Source of the DNA: G965216255 sp965216255
GTDB lineage: Bacteria > Bacteroidota > Rhodothermia > Rhodothermales > Bin80
Direction: 5' to 3'
DNA length: 64,000 nt
Assembly: GCA_965216255.1 (NCBI GenBank)
Contig: OZ244148.1
Coordinates: 3,348,001-3,412,000 of the forward strand
In this document: piece by piece, positions 1 to 9,656 of the stretch
How the letters are laid out: each line of letters opens with the position of its first letter
Position numbering within the stretch: the first letter of the stretch is position 1
Notes under the pieces: model-generated
The model's database searches: none
Seen by the model: the letters and a program-made list of their open reading frames with translations, nothing else
What the model was told of the DNA's origin: nothing
Translations under genes and position numbers: made by a program

Positions 1-463
1 TACACGCCTCCATCACCGGCGGGTCGGCTTGAAGCAGCCCCGCCAGAATGGTAATGGCCATGGCGGTTACGGCTATCTTCCCAGACTGGACACTCATTTT
101 GACTTCTCCGATACGCTTGGTCAGGAGGATGCTGCCTGTCACGATGAGCACGTCGCGAAGAATTACCGCTCCAACAAACCAGCCGGACAAGTCACCGCGC
201 AGAACCAGCGCAAGGCTGATTATCAGTATGGCCGCCTTATCACAGAGAGGATCGAGTACCTTTCCCCAATTGGATACCGTGCGCGACCAGCGCGCCAGGT
301 TGCCGTCGAACCAATCCGTTAGCGCCGAAAGTAGAATCAGGCCGAGGATCCAGGCCACTGGCGCCTCTTGCAGAATAAGCAGCGCTACGGGTATGGCAAG
401 CGCGGCCCGCAAGAGGCTCAGCACATTTGCCACGGTCCAGAATTTGCCCAGAGGGGGATTCAT
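1..463 (-). CDS. CDP-alcohol phosphatidyltransferase family protein (3' end outside the window)
   Basis: The minus strand opens with ATG at 463 and stays open to the window edge, so about 154 residues are visible and the C-terminus is missing. Residues 53-75 match the family signature DG-x2-AR-x8-G-x3-D-x3-D exactly (it starts DWFDGNLARW and ends GKVLDPLCD). The aspartates bind the metal and CDP-alcohol. Hydrophobic segments flank the motif, as in these integral membrane enzymes, which make phospholipid headgroups. PgsA (phosphatidylglycerophosphate synthase) is the most likely member, but PssA or a cardiolipin-synthase type cannot be excluded from the fragment. It is divergent from metH, with 147 bases between the starts. 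Confidence 0.88.
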   Translation of the reverse strand, partial: MNPPLGKFWTVANVLSLLRAALAIPVALLILQEAPVAWILGLILLSALTDWFDGNLARWSRTVSNWGKVLDPLCDKAAILIISLALVLRGDLSGWFVGAVILRDVLIVTGSILLTKRIGEVKMSVQSGKIAVTAMAITILAGLLQADPPVMEAC

Positions 464-610
464 AACTAATGTCCTACTAACGTTTGCCGAATTAGGTGCC
501 GCAACCGCTGAGGGACTGCGCAAGATACGTTATTGGACGCTATTGGTTTTGGGACCGCCCTTGGCGCGTCGTTGTTGCAGATCGAGTGGGATCAATACGC
601 ATTTGCGGAG

Positions 611-3600
611 ATGGACACACACATAGGCGCACTGCTACGCAACAGGATATTGGTGCTGGACGGTGCCATGGGCACCGTGGTGCAGACCTATGGTTTGGCT
701 GAGGACGATTTTCGGGGAGAGGATTTGGCTGATCATCCCAATTCACTCAAGGGCAATAACGATATCCTCTCGCTGGTTCGGCCGGGCCTTGTCCGCTCTA
801 TTCATGAGGCCTATCTCGAGGCTGGCGCGGACATCATCACCACCAATACCTTCACGGCCACGCGTATCTCGCAGGCGGACTATGGGACCCAAGCGCTGGC
901 CTATGACATCAATGTTGCGGCTGCGCGTCTGGCATGTGCGGCCGCGCATGACTGGTCGCGCTATGCAGCAGGATCTATTGGACCACTAAACAAGTCACTG
1001 TCGCTATCACCGGTGGCGGGCGATGCCAGCACGAGGTCCATGACATTTGCCGAGGCCGCCGGAGCCTACGTGGAGCAGGTCCGGGGGCTTCTGGATGGGG
1101 GTGTAGACATACTGCTGGTCGAGACCGTATTCGATACCCTCAACGCAAAGGCGGCCTTGTACGCCATTTCGAAGGTTTTCGAGGCCCGCGCACGTTCGGT
1201 GCCCGTTATCGTTTCCGGAACCATTGCCGATCGTAGCGGCCGCACGCTCTCTGGTCAAACGCCGGAAGCCTTCTGGGTTTCGGTGTCCCACGCACCCGCG
1301 CTCCTGGCCGTTGGTTTCAACTGCGCGCTGGGTACGGCACAAATGCGTCCTTATCTGCAGGAGCTTTCGCGAGTCGCGGATACAGCCATCAGCCTATATC
1401 CGAATGCCGGCCTTCCGAATGAACTGGGTGCCTATGATGAGTCGCCGGGCTTCATGGCAGAGCACGCACGTGCCTATGCCGAAGCCGGCCTCATAAACCT
1501 GATTGGAGGTTGCTGCGGGACCACACCAGAGCACATTAGGGCACTGGTGGAAGCAGTAGAAGGATTGCCGCCGCGCCGTCCGCCTGCAGTTGCTACGACG
1601 TTGCGGCTTAGCGGGCTGGAGCCGCTGGTGTTCCGCGAAGACATCAATTTTGTCAATATTGGCGAGCGAACGAATGTGGCGGGATCACGCCGTTTTGCCC
1701 GGCTGATTCGCGACGGCGATTTCGAGGCGGCTCTTGCTGTAGCGCGAGAGCAGGTCGAAAACGGTGCCCAAATGCTGGATGTCAATATGGACGAAGGGAT
1801 GTTGGACGGGGAGGCGGCAATGGGCAGGTTCCTGAACCTGATTGCTTCGGAGCCGGAGATTGCACGTGTTCCCATAGTAATCGACTCCTCGCGCTGGAGC
1901 GTACTGGAGGTGGGCCTGCAGTGCGTCCAGGGCAAGGCCGTTGTGAATTCACTATCTCTGAAAGAGGGAGAGGCCGCATTCAAGGAGCAGGTCCGCGAGG
2001 CCAGGCGCTACGGCGCGGCCATCATTGTAATGGCCTTTGACGAACAAGGTCAGGCGGATACCTTGCAGCGCCGCATCCGTATCTGTGGCCGGGCATACAG
2101 GATCCTGGTTGAGGAACTGCATTTTCCGCCGGAGGACATTGTTTTTGACGCGAACATTTTTGCGGTGGCCACGGGCATAGAAGCCCACAACCGCTATGCG
2201 TTGGACTATCTCGAAGCCACGCGGTGGATCAAGCAGAACCTGAACTGGGCGCGCGTCTCGGGAGGCGTAAGCAATATTTCGTTCTCGTTTAGGGGCAATA
2301 GCCGGGTTCGAGAGGCCATGCACACGGCCTTTTTGTACCACGCGGCCAAGGCGGGTATGGACATGGGGATTGTGCATGCAGGGCAGATCGAGATTTACGA
2401 AAATATTGCCCCCGATCTCTTGGCCTCCATTGAAGACGTACTGTTCGACCGGCGCCCAGATGCTACCGAACGCCTTCTTGCAATTGCAGAGGCAATTCAG
2501 AGCGACCCGGAGGTCTTGGTCGAAGAGCAAGCCTCGTGGAGGGGGTTGGGTCTTAGTAAGCGCCTGCGGCACGCGTTGGTGAAAGGGGTTGCGGACTACA
2601 TTGAAGAGGACGTGGAGGAGGCGCGGTGCGGTCATCCGTCACCGCTGGATGTGATCGAAGGGCCACTCATGGAGGGGATGGGTATTGTGGGCGATCTTTT
2701 CGGGGAAGGCAAGATGTTCTTGCCGCAGGTTGTCAAGAGCGCCCGTGTCATGAAGAAGGCGGTAGCCTACCTCATGCCGTACATCCTTGCCGAGAAAAAA
2801 TCGAGGCGGACTTCGAAGAAGAAGATTCTGCTGGCGACGGTCAAGGGAGACGTCCATGATATTGGCAAGAACATTGTGGGTGTGGTACTCCAGTGCAACG
2901 GCTATGAAATCATCGATCTCGGTGTAATGGTGCCAGCCGAAACTATTCTGGAGCAGGCGCGAATTCATCAGGCGCATGCCGTCGGGCTGAGCGGACTTAT
3001 TACTCCGTCACTGGATGAAATGGTGCACGTAGCCAAGGAAATGGAGCGCGAAGGATTTGTCATCCCCCTGCTGATAGGCGGAGCTACCACATCCCGGTTA
3101 CATACCGCGGTGAAGCTGACACCACGATACAGTGCCCCTGTAATCCACGTACTTGATGCCGCGCGAAGCGCTGGGGCCGTCAGCAGCCTGTTCTCCGAAT
3201 TGCACAGGGAGGCATTCCTGCGCGAAACCGAAGCGTCCTACCAGGAGCTCCGTGACCGCCACCGGCGCATGCAGAGGCGCAGTATTTGCCTGCCGCTGGA
3301 TGAGGCTCGAAGAAATAGGTTCCGAAGTGATTACGCCAGCCCGGTTCCAAAGCGCCTCGGAATTGCGGCGCTGCGCCACTATTCGCTGGAAGAACTTAGG
3401 CCGTATATCGATTGGACGCCGTTCTTCATTACCTGGGAGCTGAATGGCAAATATCCGGATATCCTCGACTCGCCGGACAAGGGAAAGGAGGCCCGTCGGC
3501 TTCTCAGGGATGCCAACAGGCTGCTGGATCGCATCGTGAGCACAAAAGCCCTGGAGGCGCACGGCGTGTTCGGATTATGGCCGGCCAATAGTGTAGGCGA

Positions 3601-4273
3601 TGACATTGAAGTGTATGGCGACCTGAACAGAAATGAAACGCTCGGCGTGCTTCATACGCTTAGGCAGCAGTCACGGAAGTCGCGAGGCCGTCCCAATCGG
3701 GCACTGGCAGATTATATTGCTCCAAAAAGTGGCGAAAGGATGGATTTCATCGGGGCGTTCGCGGTAAGTGTGCAGCCCGGCACTCTGGATCTTGCCACCG
3801 CCTTTCGGGAGGACCAGGATGACTACAACGCGATTATGGTCTCAGCGCTGTCTGACCGCTTGACCGAGGCCTTCGCTGAAAGACTGCATGAACGCGTGCG
3901 CACTGAATTTTGGGGCTATGCCTTGGGCGAGCAGTTACCCGCCGCTGCTCTTGCTGCCGAACGCTACCAGGGAATCCGTCCCGCACCGGGCTATTCAGCC
4001 TGCCCCGACCACACGGAGAAGCGGACGCTGTGGCACCTGATGCAGGTAGTTGAGAATGCCGGTATCACGTTGACGGAAACGCTCGCAATGCAGCCAGCTG
4101 CGTCGGTATGCGGCCTGTATTTTGCGCATCCGGAAGCAGCCTATTTTGACGTAGGCCTCGTGGGTAGGGACCAGATAGTGGACTACGCCGCGCGCAAGGG
4201 CCTGTCGCTGGGCAACATCGAATACTGGCTTGGCCCCCGTCTAAACTACGAGGCCGCGCCAGACGATACTTAA
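611..4273 (+). CDS. metH: Cobalamin-dependent methionine synthase
   Basis: This cytosolic enzyme methylates homocysteine to methionine using methyltetrahydrofolate and cobalamin. The protein is 1220 residues, the full MetH length. Domain order is complete. The homocysteine domain (about 1-325) has zinc ligands Cys238, Cys301 and Cys302. The pterin domain begins near FVNIGERTNVAGSRRFARLI. The cobalamin domain has DVHDIGKN with lower ligand His749. The AdoMet reactivation domain carries RPAPGYSACPDHTEK. An upstream in-frame ATG at 533 would add 26 residues with no family match; the ATG at 611 gives the usual N-terminus leading to ILVLDGAMGT. No cobalamin riboswitch was recognised in the 147-base upstream gap. 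Confidence 0.97.
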   Translation: MDTHIGALLRNRILVLDGAMGTVVQTYGLAEDDFRGEDLADHPNSLKGNNDILSLVRPGLVRSIHEAYLEAGADIITTNTFTATRISQADYGTQALAYDINVAAARLACAAAHDWSRYAAGSIGPLNKSLSLSPVAGDASTRSMTFAEAAGAYVEQVRGLLDGGVDILLVETVFDTLNAKAALYAISKVFEARARSVPVIVSGTIADRSGRTLSGQTPEAFWVSVSHAPALLAVGFNCALGTAQMRPYLQELSRVADTAISLYPNAGLPNELGAYDESPGFMAEHARAYAEAGLINLIGGCCGTTPEHIRALVEAVEGLPPRRPPAVATTLRLSGLEPLVFREDINFVNIGERTNVAGSRRFARLIRDGDFEAALAVAREQVENGAQMLDVNMDEGMLDGEAAMGRFLNLIASEPEIARVPIVIDSSRWSVLEVGLQCVQGKAVVNSLSLKEGEAAFKEQVREARRYGAAIIVMAFDEQGQADTLQRRIRICGRAYRILVEELHFPPEDIVFDANIFAVATGIEAHNRYALDYLEATRWIKQNLNWARVSGGVSNISFSFRGNSRVREAMHTAFLYHAAKAGMDMGIVHAGQIEIYENIAPDLLASIEDVLFDRRPDATERLLAIAEAIQSDPEVLVEEQASWRGLGLSKRLRHALVKGVADYIEEDVEEARCGHPSPLDVIEGPLMEGMGIVGDLFGEGKMFLPQVVKSARVMKKAVAYLMPYILAEKKSRRTSKKKILLATVKGDVHDIGKNIVGVVLQCNGYEIIDLGVMVPAETILEQARIHQAHAVGLSGLITPSLDEMVHVAKEMEREGFVIPLLIGGATTSRLHTAVKLTPRYSAPVIHVLDAARSAGAVSSLFSELHREAFLRETEASYQELRDRHRRMQRRSICLPLDEARRNRFRSDYASPVPKRLGIAALRHYSLEELRPYIDWTPFFITWELNGKYPDILDSPDKGKEARRLLRDANRLLDRIVSTKALEAHGVFGLWPANSVGDDIEVYGDLNRNETLGVLHTLRQQSRKSRGRPNRALADYIAPKSGERMDFIGAFAVSVQPGTLDLATAFREDQDDYNAIMVSALSDRLTEAFAERLHERVRTEFWGYALGEQLPAAALAAERYQGIRPAPGYSACPDHTEKRTLWHLMQVVENAGITLTETLAMQPAASVCGLYFAHPEAAYFDVGLVGRDQIVDYAARKGLSLGNIEYWLGPRLNYEAAPDDT

Positions 4274-5499
4274 TGCAGGCCGGTTCATGGGCAAGGCACG
4301 AGAGTACTATTGCCGTCTGCCGATCATTACTCGATCCCTGTAACCGAGGTGCTTGCCAGAGCCCCACAAGCGTAGCGAGATCTGGTTGCAGAGTCACTGG
4401 ATAGGAGTGTGTTAAGGCACGGCTGAATACGTGCGGCATCCGATTTGGCCCAGGCAATGTGCCGGTGGGAGGGCATAACTGTCGCCGAGTTGCGGCTTGC
4501 CAGGCCTGTTCCGTGCAGCGCATTCGGTGTACCCGGCGATCCATCGTTGCCTACATTTCCCGGAGTAGCAGGGGCTCTGGCCAAACCAGTCTGTGCAGCG
4601 TCGGCAAGGATTGCCGGTATGTTGCCATACACGCGATGGTGAATCATGGCTTCGTCTAGTACTGTACCGTGCTGGTCCTGCTCCAGGGCCATTATGGTTT
4701 GTACCCGGCGCCATGTGTTCTTTCAATCCTGGAAGGCGCGGCCCAGCCTCCGGCCAGTGTCGAGCATCCCAACCACCCCAGGTATTTCCGGATGAGCGCA
4801 GAAAGACAATGTGGAAGGTGGACCGAATGCGCTCTGTGCGTATCGATTTAGCCAACTAATTGCACCGGATTGCTCACGTCCTGGCTGCCCGGGATGCAGC
4901 GCCAATACTGCCTGGCGCCTACACCACGCCGGATCTCGCAAGCCATCCGGTCAGCGGTGGGCACCATTCAATAGGAACTACCTCCAGAATATTGCCGCCC
5001 GCCTGCCAGTCTGCTCCACGGTCGAGACATGGTTCCAAGACTGGCGGACTCACGCAAGGAACGATGTATGTCCGATTCGGCCATGTGAGACACATGCGCC
5101 CGAGCCGCTTGTCCTACCCAACCTGTCCTACCCAAACAGTGCATTCCGGACTCGTACCTACAGCAATTCCGTTTTGGCAGGTAGTTTCTTGACTATCCTG
5201 CTGCCCCGAGACGTTTCGCTGTCTCGTGCCCGGGATCGGTTACAGGGTATTGCCCATTGCATTCTTCGCTCCCATGCGGTTGAGGCCGGCAAGACAAACA
5301 GCCCTGCCGGCAAGCTGAGCATTTGGTGCAACGGCCCCGCAGGTTTCGGAACGCCACGCGTTTCGGTTACCCATGGAGGACTCGCCGCCGATACCGCGCC
5401 CAGCGGAGATGCCCGGGGAATACTCTCGAGAGGCGTGGCTAGCGCGGCGCCTGTGCCTCCCGATAGACGCGGGATCACCGCAGTATAGGGAAGGGTTGT
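4274..5499. other. Long gene-free stretch between metH and bioY
   Basis: About 1.2 kb with only short or low-complexity open frames on both strands, none resembling a known family. A direct repeat of TGTCCTACCCA lies near 5110-5136. The last 20 bases hold a purine-rich Shine-Dalgarno-like stretch (AGGGAAGGG) for bioY. The size and absence of a coding signal suggest a decayed gene or an old insertion, but nothing identifiable is left. Confidence 0.6.
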
Positions 5500-6108
5500 A
5501 TGTCGCATGCTTCTGGCCTACCAACGATGATCGTTCCAATTGCTCTTCACTCGGGCAGCGTGGCAGGCGTTGACGTTTTGCGGGATGCCAGGGTGTCGGT
5601 TGCGCTGCAGGTGTGTGCCATTGGAGCCTTTGCAGGATTGACCGTACTGGGCGCCCAGGTGCGCATCTATCTGTGGGATATTCCGATTACGCTGCAAACG
5701 GTCTTTGTGTACGGAAGCGGCCTGTTCCTGGGCTCGCGGAACGGTTTTGTCTCGATGCTTCTGTACCTTATGCTCGGATTGGTGTTGCCGGTCTATGCGG
5801 GGGATGGGTATGGTCCCTCTTACCTCTTCAGCAGCGTCAGTGCCGGCTATCTTTTCGGCATGCCATTCTCTGCTGCGGTGATTGGGATGCTCTCCCGCCA
5901 CTGGAATTCTGTTTCCGGCAGCATGCTTGCGATCGTCTGCGGCTCCTTTTGCCTCTTTGCATTCGGAGTCGCCTGGTATCATTTCGCGGCTGGCCATGCC
6001 ACCTGGATTGAGTCCATCAACAAGGGATGGCTCCGATTCGCCCTGTTTGATGCCGCCAAGATTGTCTGCGCCGGGCTCCTCTACAGTGGAGTACGGCGCC
6101 TCTGGTAG
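5500..6108 (+). CDS. bioY: BioY biotin transporter substrate-binding subunit
   Basis: BioY is the membrane S-component that captures biotin, alone or with an ECF module (BioMN/EcfAT). The 202-residue protein is highly hydrophobic with about six membrane segments and carries the typical family region: IPITLQTVFVYGSGLFLG, then an LGLVLPVYAG and GPSYLFSSVSAGYL stretch. A good Shine-Dalgarno (AGGGAAGGG) precedes ATG 5500; an in-frame ATG at 5530 is the alternative start. No ATPase or T-component gene is adjacent, so it works alone or shares a module encoded elsewhere. Confidence 0.93.
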   Translation: MSHASGLPTMIVPIALHSGSVAGVDVLRDARVSVALQVCAIGAFAGLTVLGAQVRIYLWDIPITLQTVFVYGSGLFLGSRNGFVSMLLYLMLGLVLPVYAGDGYGPSYLFSSVSAGYLFGMPFSAAVIGMLSRHWNSVSGSMLAIVCGSFCLFAFGVAWYHFAAGHATWIESINKGWLRFALFDAAKIVCAGLLYSGVRRLW

Positions 6109-6143
6109 GTGCGCTTGGCCCCGCGTACAGTAGGTGAACAACC

Positions 6144-7331
6144 ATGGGCGTGGCATTGCGTGGCAGGCCGTGGTTCCCATTCTGGGCGGTGGTATTGCTG
6201 TTGGCGTGCACGACTCCGGCGCGCAGTCAGGACAGTGTCCTGGATGTCCCGTTTGTTCGGCAGCGGGCAAAGGCAGGATTGGACTTGCTCTACGACATGC
6301 GCTTCGAAGAGGCTGCGCAGCAGTTCCAAGCAATCGGCGAGCGCTACCCTGAGCATCCAATCGGTCCTTTCCTCGACGCGCTCAATATCTGGTGGAAGAT
6401 TCTCCTCGACTATTCCAACACGGAGCTTGATGAGGCATTCTATGCCGAGATGACGGGCGTCATTGAGCGGTGCAGTGCGATACTTGCGGCCGATGCCGAT
6501 GATTTTGACGCCATGTTTTTCAAGGGCGTAGCTCTAGGATTTCGAGGGCGCCTGAGGTCAAATCGCCGGGACTGGCTTAGGGCGGCAGCGGATGGAAAGC
6601 GGGCCATGGACTACGTACTGGAGGTGGCCGCTAGGAAGCCCGACAGCCATGACTACGCCTTTGGGCGTGGACTATATCGCTACTACGCTGCTGTCATCCC
6701 CAGCCGGTACCCGTTTGCGCGTCCCCTGGTGGCATTCCTGCCTAGGGGCGACCGTATTGCAGGGTTGGCTGCACTGGAGCGAACGGCTACGCTAGGACAC
6801 TACTTCAAGACGGAGGCTGCCTATTTCTTGCTTCAGATCTACTACCTGTACGAGGTCGATTACGAAAGGAGTGTGCAGTACGTGTCTTGGCTTCGTGAAA
6901 CACACCCGGGCAATGCCTTTTTTCATACGCTAGAGGGTCGTATTTATGCGCGATGGGGCTACTCGTCGAAATCTGTGGAGATCTTTGGCCGTGTTCTTGA
7001 TCTATTCAAGAGTGGTGCTGCCGGCTACACCCCCGCATTCGCCGAGCAAGCACTCTATTTTCTTGCCAGGTCCAGTATGGTGGCCGGGCGCCATCGTGAG
7101 GCTCTAAGCCTACTTCTGCAGTTGGAAGCACTGTCCGCGCGCCTGACCCACGACACCTATTTCAAAGTCATGGGCCGTCTTAGTCAAGGAATGGTCTACG
7201 ATGTTCTGGGGCAGCGTAAGCATGCGGAAGGCCGCTACAAGCAGGTACTGGCAATGAGGGAGTGGGGGGCTTCCCGGCAGCTGGCAGGCCAGTACATGAG
7301 GATACCGTACGCCGTCGCAGGCAAGCAATGA
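6144..7331 (+). CDS. Secreted tetratricopeptide-repeat protein
   Basis: 395 residues with an N-terminal signal peptide (hydrophobic core FWAVVLLLACTTPARSQ). A helical TPR-like array fills the rest: LLYDMRFEEAAQQFQAIGER near residue 50 is a clear TPR, and further repeats around residues 280-375 contain YARWGYSSKSVEIFGRVLD and LSQGMVYDVLGQRKHAEGRY. TPR proteins are protein-protein scaffolds. The cellular site is probably periplasm or outer envelope, and the Cys before the Ala-rich cleavage region leaves lipidation possible. No catalytic motif. It lies between bioY and an S9 peptidase on the same strand; the partner is unknown. Confidence 0.75.
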   Translation: MGVALRGRPWFPFWAVVLLLACTTPARSQDSVLDVPFVRQRAKAGLDLLYDMRFEEAAQQFQAIGERYPEHPIGPFLDALNIWWKILLDYSNTELDEAFYAEMTGVIERCSAILAADADDFDAMFFKGVALGFRGRLRSNRRDWLRAAADGKRAMDYVLEVAARKPDSHDYAFGRGLYRYYAAVIPSRYPFARPLVAFLPRGDRIAGLAALERTATLGHYFKTEAAYFLLQIYYLYEVDYERSVQYVSWLRETHPGNAFFHTLEGRIYARWGYSSKSVEIFGRVLDLFKSGAAGYTPAFAEQALYFLARSSMVAGRHREALSLLLQLEALSARLTHDTYFKVMGRLSQGMVYDVLGQRKHAEGRYKQVLAMREWGASRQLAGQYMRIPYAVAGKQ

Positions 7332-7413
7332 TCGGCACTGTAGGCCGGCCGCAAATCATTTCTTTTGCAAATTGCATTTGCCTAGTTTACGGTCTCCACT
7401 ACCCATTATAATC

Positions 7414-9651
7414 ATGCATAGACAGTGCCTTTTACTGATAGGCCTGGCTGTTGTCGGCTTCGCTCACGCCCAGGGAACGGAGCCAATCACCGTTACCGAC
7501 CTGCTGAAGATTCGTCAACTTGAAGGCGTATCGGTTTCACCGGATGGCAGATTTGTGGCTTACGAGGTTCGCTCTATAGTTGAGGACGAGGACTTCGCCT
7601 ATCAACCCCAAGTATGGATTGTCGCGGCCCATGTATCCGAGAAGCCGCGTCAGTTGACCTTTCACGACAGTGGCGCCGGTGCTCCGACGTGGCATCCCGA
7701 TGGGGACCGGCTAGCGTTTGTGCGCCCTGTAGAGGGCACGCCACAGATCTTTGGAATCTCCATTTACGGAGGGGAGGCCCAACAGCTCACGCGCTTCGAG
7801 CACGGCGCCGCCGCGCCGCAGTGGGCCCCAACCGGCGATCGTGTGCTGTTTTCCGCGTCGCTGTCGCGCAGCGAATTGGCCGCGTATCTCGAAGCGGAGC
7901 CGGCATGGTCGGCGGAACGCCCCGGCCGCCGCCGCGGTGATGCACGGGACGAAGAGCCAGATCCTGACGGGACGCTGGGCGAAGTTCGGGCCTGGCTTGA
8001 AAACAATGCCGACGAGTCTGATCCCCGCGTATTCACGCGGCTTAACCTGCAGGGTGAGTTGCAGCTGGAGCCCGAAGTCAAGTTCCGTCACTATTTCAGT
8101 CTGGATGTTGAAAGCGGCGAGGCGTTCCTGGTTACGCGCCGCTACTATGGCTTCAGCGATGCCGAATGGCTGCCGGATGGCCGGCAGATCCTGGTAAGTG
8201 GCTATCCTGAGCATGCCGGGCACCCAGACCGCGAGCGTGACAGGGACATTTTCCTTGTTGATGTGACGGACGGCCGCATGCAGCGCCTGCTGGATATTGA
8301 ATCCTACAGCCTGACAAGCCCGCGCCTGTCACCTGACGGCAACGTGATTTCATTTCTAGCAAGGGATCTAGGTGATCCGGGATATGCCCAGTCGGAGCTT
8401 GGAATCTTTGCTCTGGATGGCCGCAGCCCGCCAGAGCTGCTCACTATGGGATTTGACCGCAGCGCAAGCAACGCGCAGTGGTCGTATGACAACTGGTTTC
8501 TGTATTTCACGGCACCCTCCGAAGGCGGGGTTCCTTTGTTTAGGCTGGCAGTAAATGAAGGCAAGGTGGCTGTCAGTAATGCCCGGCCGTCCGATTCCGC
8601 GGTGGAAGCAGATAGCCTGGTCTTGCTGGCAAGGGACTCCTATATGCGCGGTGAAGTCATCCAGCGGGGCCTTGAGGTAGAGCGGCTTACCAGCCTGGAG
8701 CAGGGAATTCGCAGTTATGACCTTACGGCGGCAACCGCATACTTTGTACTCACGGAAGTACTAAATCCCTATGAGCTGTATGCGTCCACCATGGACTTTG
8801 GCGGTCAGAGCCGCGTAAGTGATCACAACGCGAGTTGGCTGCGATCCAAGCGGATAAGTATACCGGCACCTTATGTGGTGCAGCGGGATGAGCGGGTTAT
8901 TCCATACTGGCTCATGAATCCCACGTTTCAAGAGAGGGGTCGCACCTATCCGGCATTGCTTGAGATGCACGGGGGGCCCGCATCCATGTGGGGGCCCGGT
9001 GAGGCCATGATGTGGCACGAATTTCAGTTGATGGCCGCCAAGGGCTACGCCGTAGTTTTCAGCAATCCGCGTGGCTCTGGCGGCTACGGGTACGCTTATA
9101 AGCAGGCGAATTACCAGGACTGGGGTGACGGGCCGGCCAGCGACGTGCTTGCGGCGCTTGACGATGCCCTGCGACGCCAGCGCTGGATTGATCCACAGCG
9201 TCAGGTTGTGACCGGAGGGTCCTACGCCGGCTATCTTACGGCTTGGGTTGTCGCGCAGGACCCGCGATTCAAGGCAGCCGTCGCGCAGCGAGGCGTTTAC
9301 GAACTGTCCACCTTCTTTGGAGAAGGCAACGCGTGGCGGCTCGTGCCGTCACACTTCGGCGGGTATCCATGGGAAGAAGGGCCAGTTCTGCGCAATAATT
9401 CGCCGCTGACCCATGTAAGCCAGATCCAGACGCCACTGCTGATCATGCACGCAGACAATGATCTGAGAACGGGCGTTAGCCAAAGCGAAGTCCTGTATCG
9501 GAGTCTCAAGGTGCTGGGACGCCCGGTGGAATACGTGCGTTACCCCAGGGCGGGGCATGATCTTTCACGGTCAGGACATCCGAAGCAGCGGATGGACCGG
9601 CTGCTTCGGATCTACGAATTCATGGAGCGTTACGTAGGTCTCAATCGGTAG
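7414..9651 (+). CDS. S9 family (prolyl oligopeptidase-like) serine peptidase
   Basis: A secreted peptidase of 745 residues from ATG 7414, which is followed directly by a signal peptide (MHRQCLLLIGLAVVGFAHAQ). An ATG at 7372 would put 14 extra residues ahead of it. The N-terminal half has WD40/PD40-type propeller repeats (VSPDGRFVAYEVRS, PTWHPDGDRLAFV, WLPDGRQILVSGY). The C-terminal alpha/beta-hydrolase has nucleophile Ser603 in GGSYAGY, Asp683 in HADNDLRTG and His715 in AGHDLS. It resembles acylaminoacyl/dipeptidyl peptidases that trim short peptides in the periplasm. The next gene starts 5 bases after the stop, suggesting co-transcription. Confidence 0.93.
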   Translation: MHRQCLLLIGLAVVGFAHAQGTEPITVTDLLKIRQLEGVSVSPDGRFVAYEVRSIVEDEDFAYQPQVWIVAAHVSEKPRQLTFHDSGAGAPTWHPDGDRLAFVRPVEGTPQIFGISIYGGEAQQLTRFEHGAAAPQWAPTGDRVLFSASLSRSELAAYLEAEPAWSAERPGRRRGDARDEEPDPDGTLGEVRAWLENNADESDPRVFTRLNLQGELQLEPEVKFRHYFSLDVESGEAFLVTRRYYGFSDAEWLPDGRQILVSGYPEHAGHPDRERDRDIFLVDVTDGRMQRLLDIESYSLTSPRLSPDGNVISFLARDLGDPGYAQSELGIFALDGRSPPELLTMGFDRSASNAQWSYDNWFLYFTAPSEGGVPLFRLAVNEGKVAVSNARPSDSAVEADSLVLLARDSYMRGEVIQRGLEVERLTSLEQGIRSYDLTAATAYFVLTEVLNPYELYASTMDFGGQSRVSDHNASWLRSKRISIPAPYVVQRDERVIPYWLMNPTFQERGRTYPALLEMHGGPASMWGPGEAMMWHEFQLMAAKGYAVVFSNPRGSGGYGYAYKQANYQDWGDGPASDVLAALDDALRRQRWIDPQRQVVTGGSYAGYLTAWVVAQDPRFKAAVAQRGVYELSTFFGEGNAWRLVPSHFGGYPWEEGPVLRNNSPLTHVSQIQTPLLIMHADNDLRTGVSQSEVLYRSLKVLGRPVEYVRYPRAGHDLSRSGHPKQRMDRLLRIYEFMERYVGLNR

Positions 9652-9656
9652 CGTCA

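Noticed and set aside
463..610. Possible cobalamin riboswitch before metH
   Set aside because: Only 147 bases, and no B12-box-like sequence was recognised.
4811..5488. Open frame of 225 codons between metH and bioY
   Set aside because: Proline/serine-rich composition with no family resemblance, overlapped by open frames on the other strand; typical chance ORF in GC-rich DNA.
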